Source: a virus
Strand: one strand, 5' to 3'
Length of the DNA stretch: 48,326 nucleotides
Virus record (IMG/VR): IMGVR_UViG_3300047508_000187
Span: 1-48,326 of that record
Positions within the stretch are counted from its first letter, which is position 1. Every line of letters begins with the position of its first letter. The position numbers were made by a program, and so were the translations under genes. The notes beneath the pieces are model-generated. The model made no database searches, had not been told where the DNA came from, and saw nothing but the letters and a program-made list of their open reading frames with translations. Shown piece after piece: positions 15,502 to 22,746 of this stretch.

Positions 15502-16131
15502 ATGGCTAACGCCGTGTACCCACTTTTCAAGCAGTCGCTTCTCACTGAAGCCGACGCCAACAAGTCGCTCAACCAGACCGGCAGCAATGCGCCCTACGCG
15601 GCATTGATCACCACCTCGTCCGGTTACACCTACTCGGCCGCGCATCAGTTCTATTCGTCGCTGTCGAACATCGTCGGCACGCCGCAACCGATCACCACGC
15701 CGACGGTGGTCAACGGTACATTTGACGGTGACGACGTCACCTTCACCGCGGTTTCTGGCACGGTGGTTGGGGCGATCGTCATCTATCGACAGAACGCTGG
15801 TGCCAACACCACGTGGCGTCTGACACTGTTCGAAGACACATCCGTCACGGGTCTGCCGGTCACGCCAAACGGTGGCAACATCGTCATCACGTGGAACGCC
15901 TCCGGGATATTCACTCTGAGCGACGCCGAAGCAAAAGAAGACATCGTTCGCATTGGTGAGCTGCCGGACGGGTTGCCGCTGTACCGCTACAACTACCGCC
16001 GCTCTCACACGCCGTCCATTGGCGTGCTGGCGCACGAGGCCGAGCAGCAATACCCAGATTGCGTCGGTCGGCTCGGCGCGTTCCAGGCCGTCGACTATGC
16101 AAAGGTCATGGAGCGCGCGCTGCATGGTTGA
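15502..16131 (+). CDS. Decoration-type protein fused to an S74-like self-cleaving chaperone domain
   Basis: 209 residues. The first 140 match a widespread phage structural family (MANAVYPLFKQSLL, YTYSAAHQFYSSL, VVNGTFDGDDVTF, TGLPVTPNGGNIVITW). The last 70 resemble the intramolecular chaperone of peptidase S74: SDAEAKEDI, with the candidate Ser-Lys pair, then LPLYRYNYRRS, GVLAHEAEQQYPD and VDYAKVMERA. S74 domains usually end tail fibers and remove themselves after trimer folding. The fusion to a head-region protein is uncommon. AGGAGG at 15489-15494 sets the start. Confidence 0.65.
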   Translation: MANAVYPLFKQSLLTEADANKSLNQTGSNAPYAALITTSSGYTYSAAHQFYSSLSNIVGTPQPITTPTVVNGTFDGDDVTFTAVSGTVVGAIVIYRQNAGANTTWRLTLFEDTSVTGLPVTPNGGNIVITWNASGIFTLSDAEAKEDIVRIGELPDGLPLYRYNYRRSHTPSIGVLAHEAEQQYPDCVGRLGAFQAVDYAKVMERALHG

Positions 16132-16450
16132 CGACCCGCTCAAGCACCTGCCGCGGCAAGAAAGGGTGCTGTTCGACATGATCACGCACGCATCTACCGG
16201 CATGCCTGTCGAGGTGGTGATGGGCGCCGCCGTCAACATGCTGATCAATGCGATCCGGCAGAATTATGTAGTGATGAAAGATGCCGAAGAGAAATTTAAC
16301 GAGCTGTTTGGCCGCGGCAAGCAAATGTTGCTGGCCAATCACTATGACAGCACAACAGGCAGGCGGCGGACAGTGATCCCACACACCCAGGTTCTCCGCA
16401 TGCCCTATGTCATGGATCCGGACGCGACCAGGAAGCCGAATGGACGTTAG
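16124..16450 (+). CDS. Small hypothetical protein
   Basis: 108 residues, overlapping the previous gene by 8 bases and the next by 11. Helical in the middle (VEVVMGAAVNMLINAIRQNY, DAEEKFNELFGRGKQMLL). No membrane or signal segments. It may be a minor head protein or a chaperone for its neighbours; nothing specific recognised. Confidence 0.5.
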   Translation: MVDDPLKHLPRQERVLFDMITHASTGMPVEVVMGAAVNMLINAIRQNYVVMKDAEEKFNELFGRGKQMLLANHYDSTTGRRRTVIPHTQVLRMPYVMDPDATRKPNGR

Positions 16451-17666
16451 TAGCGAACCCCGAAAGACGAACCAGACCGTAGGGCCGCCGTCCCTCGTCG
16501 TGGATGGCGAGAACTTTCACACACCAAATGGCATCAGTGTGGTCCTGGTCGATGCTATCTTCCACGATCTCGGGGATTTGTTTCCTGCCCCGATTGCCAG
16601 TGCGGTTAATGTTCAACGACCGACACTGTTCAATGACGCGAGTATATTTTGGGTGCCGGCGCTGCTGGGCACTGCTTGGGCTACACCGCAGGATTGGATC
16701 GACAATGACGGGGTGGGCAGCGCGGCTCTTGTCAGCCTGACGACCTTGCAGCCGGAATCTTACGATGATTCTGTCGGTGGGTCGTATGACATACAAACGA
16801 CCTTCATTGTCTTTGCGCCGATTGTCGGTCCTACCGATTTCATCTGCAAACCGTCCATGAGTGTCGGTGCCGTTCAAATGGCACCCTCGCTGGTCAGTGA
16901 TATTGAAATTGTCATTGAGCCAGAGCTCGTCGGGTCATACGGGGTGACGGCGACGACCGTGCTTGATGACGATCAAATCATGTCATCGGCTGTCTTGCTG
17001 ATGATCCAATATTTGACACCATCGACCCATGTCGATGTCGAGGACACGTTGGACCCGGACGGTGTTGCGGCGTTTGGGCATTTGATGCCAGAGTTGGGCA
17101 TCATGGACGCGGACGTGTTTTCGACCGCTGTCATGACACCGGGGGACGTGACGTTGTCGGCTGGCTTCATCGCCACGCCGGAAGCCGATTACCCACCCGA
17201 TCTGCAGGCGAGCGCCGCGTTGCTTGCTTCATTGGTGACCGATAACGATCAGGCCCATGATGCCATCAGCGAACCGGGCGATGTACTATGGCAGGATCCC
17301 GACACGACGCATGACGACGCGTTCAGCGGTTCGGCCATGTCTCCGGGGCCGGTCGGGATGCAAGTCGATTGGTTCGGGGACACCGATTTGTTGAACTCAT
17401 CGACATGCATTCGGGGTGACGCAAATATTGGGCCGTACCCTTACGAGGTGTTGGATGTTGTTTTCAGGGCGACGTTCAATCAGATTTCGATCTTCACCAT
17501 GCCGAGGTTCATCGACTTTGACCGTTTTTTAGCCGCCCGTGTCAGCGGTGGGCATTATCATTCGACACAGCCACCTCACCTTGTCGGTTCGATGTCTGGC
17601 CCGGCCTATATGGTAGGTGGGACGAAAACACATTCTCTCAAAGGTTCGATTGAGACCGCCGCATGA
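16440..17666 (+). CDS. Asp-rich repeat structural protein
   Basis: 408 residues, start at the ATG at 16440 preceded by AGGAAG. Most of the protein is made of degenerate beta-type repeats with an Asp cluster before an aromatic and a Pro, as in LFNDASIFWVPALLG and GIMDADVFSTAVMTPG. The same repeat is much clearer in the 27797 gene product. The composition (many D, few K) is unusual. Probably a virion surface or tail-related protein; calcium binding by the Asp clusters is only a guess. Confidence 0.6.
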   Translation: MDVSSEPRKTNQTVGPPSLVVDGENFHTPNGISVVLVDAIFHDLGDLFPAPIASAVNVQRPTLFNDASIFWVPALLGTAWATPQDWIDNDGVGSAALVSLTTLQPESYDDSVGGSYDIQTTFIVFAPIVGPTDFICKPSMSVGAVQMAPSLVSDIEIVIEPELVGSYGVTATTVLDDDQIMSSAVLLMIQYLTPSTHVDVEDTLDPDGVAAFGHLMPELGIMDADVFSTAVMTPGDVTLSAGFIATPEADYPPDLQASAALLASLVTDNDQAHDAISEPGDVLWQDPDTTHDDAFSGSAMSPGPVGMQVDWFGDTDLLNSSTCIRGDANIGPYPYEVLDVVFRATFNQISIFTMPRFIDFDRFLAARVSGGHYHSTQPPHLVGSMSGPAYMVGGTKTHSLKGSIETAA

Positions 17667-18382
17667 CCGAGCTTCGGCAAAACTTCAGCTTGATCGCTGG
17701 TGACGACACCGATGTTGACTACGGCATTGTGCCTGCACCCGACCCGCCGTTCGACATGCTCCAGGTCAACATGACTTGGACCGCCTACCCGCAAGTCCGC
17801 GGGGTTGCCGACAAAACCATGTCGGTTGTCATCAAGACCTCGGCCGACGGAAGCATCGTTGTCGAGGACGCGCCATCCTATGCCTTCTCGGTGCTGCTTG
17901 CTTCGGCCGATACCGTGGCTCTATCGGGCAACTATTACTACGAGATCGTCATTATCGATCCGTTGAATGACAACCGGCGCTCGACGCCGACCATCGGCAC
18001 GATGACGGTGATCGACACCGGCAATCCGATCAATGTCGTCGCCTTCAAATCCATGTTCCCGGAGTTCATGAACATGGATGACAGTGTGGTGCAGACGGCC
18101 CTAGACGAGGCCGCGTTGTTCGTCGGTGAGGGTTGGAGTGACGCAGATACTCAAGCTGCGACCTTTTACCTCGCCGCCCATTTCCTGTCGCAAGCCCAGG
18201 CGGCGGCTGGTGGGGCGGGTCGGTTGGTCACGTCCGAGCACATCGGACCGATTTCAGTGCAGTTCGCGGCTGCGTCCAGCACTTCCGGCGGATCGGCCTA
18301 CCCCTCATTGGCCAACTCATCCTATGGGCTGATGTTCCTCGCGGTGATGCGGCGCAACAGTCCGGGCATTGCGGTGGTGTAA
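17663..18382 (+). CDS. Head-tail adaptor (DUF4054) fused to an N-terminal beta domain
   Basis: 239 residues, ATGA-linked to the gene before. Residues about 125-239 match the DUF4054 adaptor pattern: FKSMFPEFMNMDDSVVQTAL, then EGWSDADTQAATFYLAAHF and a Ser/Gly-rich loop before SYGLMFLAVMRR. This protein joins the portal to the tail. Residues 1-115 form a separate beta domain of BppU-like or Ig-like look (VIKTSADGSIVVED, YYYEIVIIDPLNDNRRST). Most DUF4054 proteins lack this extension. Confidence 0.65.
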   Translation: MTELRQNFSLIAGDDTDVDYGIVPAPDPPFDMLQVNMTWTAYPQVRGVADKTMSVVIKTSADGSIVVEDAPSYAFSVLLASADTVALSGNYYYEIVIIDPLNDNRRSTPTIGTMTVIDTGNPINVVAFKSMFPEFMNMDDSVVQTALDEAALFVGEGWSDADTQAATFYLAAHFLSQAQAAAGGAGRLVTSEHIGPISVQFAAASSTSGGSAYPSLANSSYGLMFLAVMRRNSPGIAVV

Positions 18383-18724
18383 ATGGACTACTCGCGCGAG
18401 CGCGCCATTGCCAATGCCATGATCGCTAAATACGGGTCGCCGGCGATCCTGCGGCGCGAGAATGGCGGGGACCGGTCATGCATCGCCTTCATCTCGGAGT
18501 ACACGCCGCATGAGCGGGTCGGGAAGCTGATCAATCAGACGGATCGCAAGGCGTTGTTGTCGCCGGTTGGGTTGACGCTTGAGCCGGACTCGGAACAGGA
18601 CACGTTGGTGACGCTAGACCCAGCATCCGGCGCCGAACTCGAGACGTTGCGCATCGTTTCGCCCATCGGCAAATTAGCGCCGGCGAACATCATCGTGTAT
18701 TGGGAACTGCAGGTCAGGCGTTGA
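18383..18724 (+). CDS. Probable head-tail joining/stopper protein
   Basis: 113 residues, directly after the adaptor and before the tail terminator. Helical start (SRERAIANAMIAKYGSPAIL) then a beta domain (FISEYTPHERVGKLI, LRIVSPIGKLAPANIIVYWE). The C-terminal pattern of a last strand with IIVYWELQVRR resembles head-closure proteins that check the DNA channel. Assigned by order and fold pattern. Confidence 0.6.
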   Translation: MDYSRERAIANAMIAKYGSPAILRRENGGDRSCIAFISEYTPHERVGKLINQTDRKALLSPVGLTLEPDSEQDTLVTLDPASGAELETLRIVSPIGKLAPANIIVYWELQVRR

Positions 18725-18725
18725 A

Positions 18726-19199
18726 ATGCAGGACAAGCGCGAAATGATACTGGAGCGCATGCTCGCCTTGCTGGGGACGGTGAACGGGACCGCCGATCCC
18801 TTGAACGTGTTTCGCAACCGTGCCGAAATCCCGACCGACAAGCTGCCTGCGCTTGTTTTGTTGGACGGCAATGAAGTCCTCAAAAATCCGCAGGCGGTAC
18901 ATACCCGCGGCGGCGCACGCGCGCCCGGCATATTTGAACTGTCCCCGCAGGTGTTCATCGTATTGCGTCCACGTAATACCATCGATAATCCCGGCGTTGG
19001 AGAGGAGCTCTCCGGCTTGCGGATGCAGGTGCTAAAGGCGTTCACCAACGATGATGAGTTGTGGGCCTTGCTCGGCTCAAACGGCGAGCTGATACATTCT
19101 GGCCACATTACGGATTTGCAAACCGGGTCGACCGTGGTTGGTCAAATGCAAATGCGATTCCAACTCACTTACGTTTTGGACCCTAACGATCTCAACTGA
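18726..19199 (+). CDS. Probable tail terminator/completion protein
   Basis: 157 residues. Pattern of an N-terminal helix (DKREMILERMLALLGTV), strand IPTDKLPALVLLDGNE, then FELSPQVFIVLRP, helices, and a final strand region (GQMQMRFQLTYVLDPN). This matches minor tail/terminator proteins that cap the tail tube. It is placed just before the tail tube gene. Confidence 0.6.
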   Translation: MQDKREMILERMLALLGTVNGTADPLNVFRNRAEIPTDKLPALVLLDGNEVLKNPQAVHTRGGARAPGIFELSPQVFIVLRPRNTIDNPGVGEELSGLRMQVLKAFTNDDELWALLGSNGELIHSGHITDLQTGSTVVGQMQMRFQLTYVLDPNDLN

Positions 19200-19218
19200 A
19201 AGAGCAGGAGAATCAAAC

Positions 19219-20070
19219 ATGGCTTACGGTGTCAGCAGTCCGGATGTCAGTAACCTTGCAGTTGGCAAGGGCTTCATCCTGTTCAAGCCGGTCGATCAGC
19301 TTAGCTTCTTTCATGTCGGCAACGTGCCGACGTTTACCTTCACGCCCAAGGTGACGTTGCTCGACCATTACAGCTCGATGGCGGGCTCGCGCATCAAGGA
19401 TCTGACCATCATTACCGAGAAGTCCGGCGAGGTGAAGATGGATCTGGAGGAATTGACGGCGCAGAATTTGGCGATGTTGCTGATGGGCGACGTCGGCAAC
19501 GATGGTGGTACGCCGCCAAATCCGCAGGTGCAGATCTTCTCGCGCAGCTCGTTTATTGGCGAGTTGAAGTTCTATGCCACCAACGAGGTCGGCCCGCGTT
19601 GGTACGTCGATCTGCTGAGCGTCAACTTGACGCCGAGCGGGGATTTCTCGCCTATCATCGACAATGCCTTCGTCAAGATGGTGGTCAGTGGCTCGGTACA
19701 GTCGATTGATGGCGTATTCGGGACGATGACCTTGATGCCGCCGGTGAACTCCATTGCACCGGCAAATGTGTTGCTTCCGACGATCACAGGTGGCACGTCG
19801 GTCACTTCGCCGGGTGCGCCCAAGACGGGGGATGTCTTGACCGCGACCATCGGTGGTTGGACTGGAGCGCATAGTTACACCTATGCGTGGCAAAGCGTTA
19901 CGGGAACTACTGGCCCGTGGGTGCCGATCAGTCCGCCACAGACCGGCAAAACTTATACGGTGGTCGCCGGGGACACCGGCAAATCGTTCAAGGTAATAGT
20001 CACCGGCGTCAATCCGATTGGCAGTACGCCGGCGACCAGCACGAATACGCTCGTAGCGGCGGCAACGTAA
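19219..20070 (+). CDS. Tail tube protein with C-terminal Ig-like domain
   Basis: 283 residues. The first 185 form the tube-type beta domain (KGFILFKPVDQLSFFHVGN, VDLLSVNLTPSGDFSPI). Residues about 195-283 form an immunoglobulin-like domain with the usual PTITGGTSVTSPGAP, YTYAWQSVTG and YTVVAGDTGKSFKVIVTG blocks. Such decorations on tail tubes are thought to bind weakly to the cell surface or polysaccharides. AGCAGGAG before the ATG at 19219 supports the start. Confidence 0.75.
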   Translation: MAYGVSSPDVSNLAVGKGFILFKPVDQLSFFHVGNVPTFTFTPKVTLLDHYSSMAGSRIKDLTIITEKSGEVKMDLEELTAQNLAMLLMGDVGNDGGTPPNPQVQIFSRSSFIGELKFYATNEVGPRWYVDLLSVNLTPSGDFSPIIDNAFVKMVVSGSVQSIDGVFGTMTLMPPVNSIAPANVLLPTITGGTSVTSPGAPKTGDVLTATIGGWTGAHSYTYAWQSVTGTTGPWVPISPPQTGKTYTVVAGDTGKSFKVIVTGVNPIGSTPATSTNTLVAAAT

Positions 20071-20088
20071 ACAAAGGAGCAAGGGCAA

Positions 20089-20562
20089 ATGTCTAGTCTT
20101 TTGGACCTCGGCCCGCTGACCGAGGAGGTCGAGGTGCGCGGCGTCAAATTGACGGTGCGAGGGTTGACGGCTGCCAGTCTGTTCAAACTGTTTTCCGAGT
20201 TCCCGAACCTGCAACAAGCGCTCGCGCAAATGGGCACTGCCAACACCGATATGTTGGAGTTGGCGCCTGATCTGTTCGCGAAGGTGATCGCGATTGCGAC
20301 CGGGTCGCCGGACGATGCGGCCATTATTGCCAAGGCGAGAGAACTCGGGGCAGCCGATCAAATGGCGATCTTGTCAGTGGTGCAGAAGCTGTCGTTTCCG
20401 CAGGGCTTCGGCCCTTTCGTCGATCAGATCACCCGGTTGATGGTAATGGATACGCCGATCCCGTCGAGCGGGCAGGGGAACTCGTCGCACGCGCCATCCA
20501 ACGCAGCATTGCAGACGGACTCTCCTGGTCTGACGCGTGGGGCCTCACCCTCCGCCAATTAG
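20089..20562 (+). CDS. Tail assembly chaperone, short form
   Basis: 157 residues, between tail tube and tape measure, the standard place of the G-type chaperone. Helical, with LTVRGLTAASLFKLFSEFPN and AADQMAILSVVQKLSFPQG. The last 25 residues (Ser/Pro/Gly-rich) look unlike structured protein, while an open -1 frame with a coherent helical product runs on from here to 20696. The long form is made by frameshifting (see next entry). Confidence 0.75.
   Translation: MSSLLDLGPLTEEVEVRGVKLTVRGLTAASLFKLFSEFPNLQQALAQMGTANTDMLELAPDLFAKVIAIATGSPDDAAIIAKARELGAADQMAILSVVQKLSFPQGFGPFVDQITRLMVMDTPIPSSGQGNSSHAPSNAALQTDSPGLTRGASPSAN
20412..20418 (+). promoter_or_regulatory. Candidate -1 slippery heptamer
   Basis: C CCT TTC in the zero frame fits X XXY YYZ exactly. 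A second candidate, G GGG AAC at 20475-20481, lets the P-site tRNA re-pair but the A-site poorly; its fused product would keep more of the zero-frame domain. Which one is used cannot be told from the sequence. Confidence 0.5.
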
Positions 20563-20696
20563 AATGTTGGATCCGGCTGTCCGAACGCAATCGTCAAATC
20601 AACCTCGCGCATGACTTCGCCAATCTGTGCAATGCGCAGGGGGACAATAAGCATATGCAGCAGCACATGACAAAATTGTTGCAGGGAACGGAATAG
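20418..20696 (+). CDS. Tail assembly chaperone, -1 frameshift extension (GT-like)
   Basis: The -1 frame relative to the 20089 gene is open from 20271 to 20696 and has no ATG before the last few codons, so it cannot easily be translated by itself. It encodes helical, clearly protein-like sequence: ELVARAIQRSIADGLSWSDA, LTLRQLECWIRLSERNRQ, DFANLCNAQGDNKH. Ribosomes would enter by a -1 slip at CCCTTTC (20412-20418) or near GGGGAAC (20475-20481). The fused product corresponds to lambda gpGT, which binds the tape measure. Confidence 0.65.
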   Translation, partial: RRSDHPVDGNGYADPVERAGELVARAIQRSIADGLSWSDAWGLTLRQLECWIRLSERNRQINLAHDFANLCNAQGDNKHMQQHMTKLLQGTE

Positions 20697-20701
20697 GTAA
20701 C

Positions 20702-22288
20702 ATGGCCGAAGACGACATTGTCCAGAAAGTAGTTATCGAGGTCGATGACAAGGAGCTCGCCAAGGTTGGCGAGACCGCGCAGACGTCGTTCAACCAGGTG
20801 GAGAAGGCCGCCGGCAGCGCCGGGCAGTCGCTGCAAGGGATGCAGGCGGCGGCGGGCCAGGTGGGCAGCGGCGCACAGAAGATCGGCGTTGGATTAGCGG
20901 ATGTTACGGCGAAAACCGTCATCACGACTCGCGAAATGCGCTCGCTCGGCGCTGTCATGCGCACTGTCGGCGAGGGGGCGGCGGCCAGCGCCGCTGTTGG
21001 ATTTGTAAAGATCGGGGCGACACTGGGGCCGATCGGCATCGCGCTGTTCGCGGCGGCCGAAGCTTTCTCCTACTTCAAAGGCAAGATGAAGGAGGCGGAG
21101 GAGCAGGCGAAACAGACCGTCGCCTCGATGGCCAACATCGCAAAGATCAGCGCGGAAATGCATTTGGAAAAAGATGGATGGACAACTGCGTTTACCTTAA
21201 TTGCAGGCGATTCGGCTGCAATGAAGGAGGCCGCAAATAATGTCGGTCAGGTAGCCAATCAGCTTAAGAAAATAGCAAGCGGGGCAAGAGAGGTCATCAG
21301 CCCGATGACCTCGTCGGATACGTTGCTGAAGGGCCTCATCCTGAACACCGAGAAATTGACTGGCGTGCGCTTCGACAAACTCAAGGGCGGCACGCAAGAG
21401 ATGAATGCCGCGCTGTACCAACTCCAGCTCGTAGCCGCGAAGACATATGAGAAGATGGACTTGATCCAAAAGTCAAATCTTGAAGAAGCAATGAAGAAAG
21501 CGAAATGGCCGGACGACGTCATCGCCAGCATCGAGAAGGGGTCGACGGCATTCAAGCAGGCGCACGTCGAAGCCGCGAAGCCGTTCTTCACGCCGGAGCA
21601 GCAGACGTCCATAGATAATTTGGCGAAGGGATGGGATGCATTTGCCGTGGCATCCAAGAAGGCCTGGGCACAGGTCGCGGGCGATGCCGAGACCGGCACG
21701 CGCGGCTGGGCGCAAACGATTGCGGCGGCCTTGGCGACGGGGTTTGCCGACTTCATGGTCTACGTCGGGCAATTCGCGCACGCCGTTGTCGATGCCTTCA
21801 ACGCGATGCTGGGGCCGATCAAATCCGTGATTGACAAGATTGGCGGGTGGCTCAATGGGCTGTGGGCCGCTGCGAAGTCCCTGTGGTCGGCGCTGACGGG
21901 CGGCGGCGGGTCGGTGTCGCCATCCGAGGTCGAGGGCCATGCGGCGGGCGGGGTGGTGCGCGGCGCGCCCGGGGTCGATGCCAACCTCGCCTACCTGTCG
22001 GCGGGCGAGTTCGTGATGCGGGTGGCGGCCGTGCAGAGATTTGGGCTGCCGTTCATGCACTCCATCAACGCGGGGCTTGCACCGCATTTCGCCGCGGGTG
22101 GCTTCAACGCCGGGGGAATGTTGCCGGCGCTCGCCAGCTCATCCGGCGGCCGGCCGATCCACCTGCACATCGACGGTCGGAGCTTCGGCCCGATGACAGC
22201 CTCGGAGGGCGTTGCCTCCGCACTGGAGCGCTTCGCGGTCAGCAGTCAGATCGCGAGCGCTGGTCGAAAGCAGAGTTGGAGGCGATGA
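20702..22288 (+). CDS. Tape measure protein
   Basis: 528 residues, short for the family, which would suggest a tail of modest length (about 0.15 nm per residue, near 80 nm). The first 100 residues are helical and Ala/Gln/Gly-rich, followed by a hydrophobic segment (VGFVKIGATLGPIGIALFAA). A second hydrophobic part lies around residues 340-375. The C-terminal end (GGVVRGAPGVDANLAYLSAGE, HLHIDGRSFGPM) is typical of many tape measures and of their processed tails. It follows the chaperone as expected. Confidence 0.85.
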   Translation: MAEDDIVQKVVIEVDDKELAKVGETAQTSFNQVEKAAGSAGQSLQGMQAAAGQVGSGAQKIGVGLADVTAKTVITTREMRSLGAVMRTVGEGAAASAAVGFVKIGATLGPIGIALFAAAEAFSYFKGKMKEAEEQAKQTVASMANIAKISAEMHLEKDGWTTAFTLIAGDSAAMKEAANNVGQVANQLKKIASGAREVISPMTSSDTLLKGLILNTEKLTGVRFDKLKGGTQEMNAALYQLQLVAAKTYEKMDLIQKSNLEEAMKKAKWPDDVIASIEKGSTAFKQAHVEAAKPFFTPEQQTSIDNLAKGWDAFAVASKKAWAQVAGDAETGTRGWAQTIAAALATGFADFMVYVGQFAHAVVDAFNAMLGPIKSVIDKIGGWLNGLWAAAKSLWSALTGGGGSVSPSEVEGHAAGGVVRGAPGVDANLAYLSAGEFVMRVAAVQRFGLPFMHSINAGLAPHFAAGGFNAGGMLPALASSSGGRPIHLHIDGRSFGPMTASEGVASALERFAVSSQIASAGRKQSWRR

Positions 22289-22289
22289 C

Positions 22290-22745
22290 GTGCCCGCACT
22301 GTATCCGGGTCCGCCAGCAAACAGTCAGACCGTACTGAACATCAGCGTCATGGGTGTGACCCTGTACTCGGCGCGCGGGTTGTCCCAACTGATCCAGCCA
22401 ATCGACGCGGCCAAAAACCAACGCCGTTCGATCAACGGCATCATGACGGATGTCAACAATCCCCAATTCCTCAAATACAAGTCGAAGATCACGTGCACCG
22501 ATTTACGCACACCAGCCATCGACGGAATATTTCCTGGCCTGACCGTCAATGTCGATTGCGTCTCCTATTTGAGCTACCCGGTCGGAGGCACCCCGCGCCG
22601 GCCGGTCATTTCAGGAAGCACGTTCACGGAAGGTAGCTTCGTGTTCTATCTGCCGCGTTTGCTCATGATGGTTACCGATTATCAGGTTCAGACCGACGAG
22701 TGGGCCGGTACGGTTCCTTGGGAACTCGATCTCGAGGAACTCTGA
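22290..22745 (+). CDS. Tail protein, probable distal-tail component
   Basis: 151 residues from a GTG one base after the tape measure stop. Beta-rich (VLNISVMGVTLYSARGLSQ, KYKSKITCTDLRTPAIDG). Position straight after the tape measure suggests a distal tail protein that starts the baseplate. Contains the pattern DLRTPAIDGIFPG seen around similar positions in compact alphaproteobacterial phages (memory-based, not checked). Confidence 0.55.
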   Translation: MPALYPGPPANSQTVLNISVMGVTLYSARGLSQLIQPIDAAKNQRRSINGIMTDVNNPQFLKYKSKITCTDLRTPAIDGIFPGLTVNVDCVSYLSYPVGGTPRRPVISGSTFTEGSFVFYLPRLLMMVTDYQVQTDEWAGTVPWELDLEEL

Positions 22746-22746
22746 C

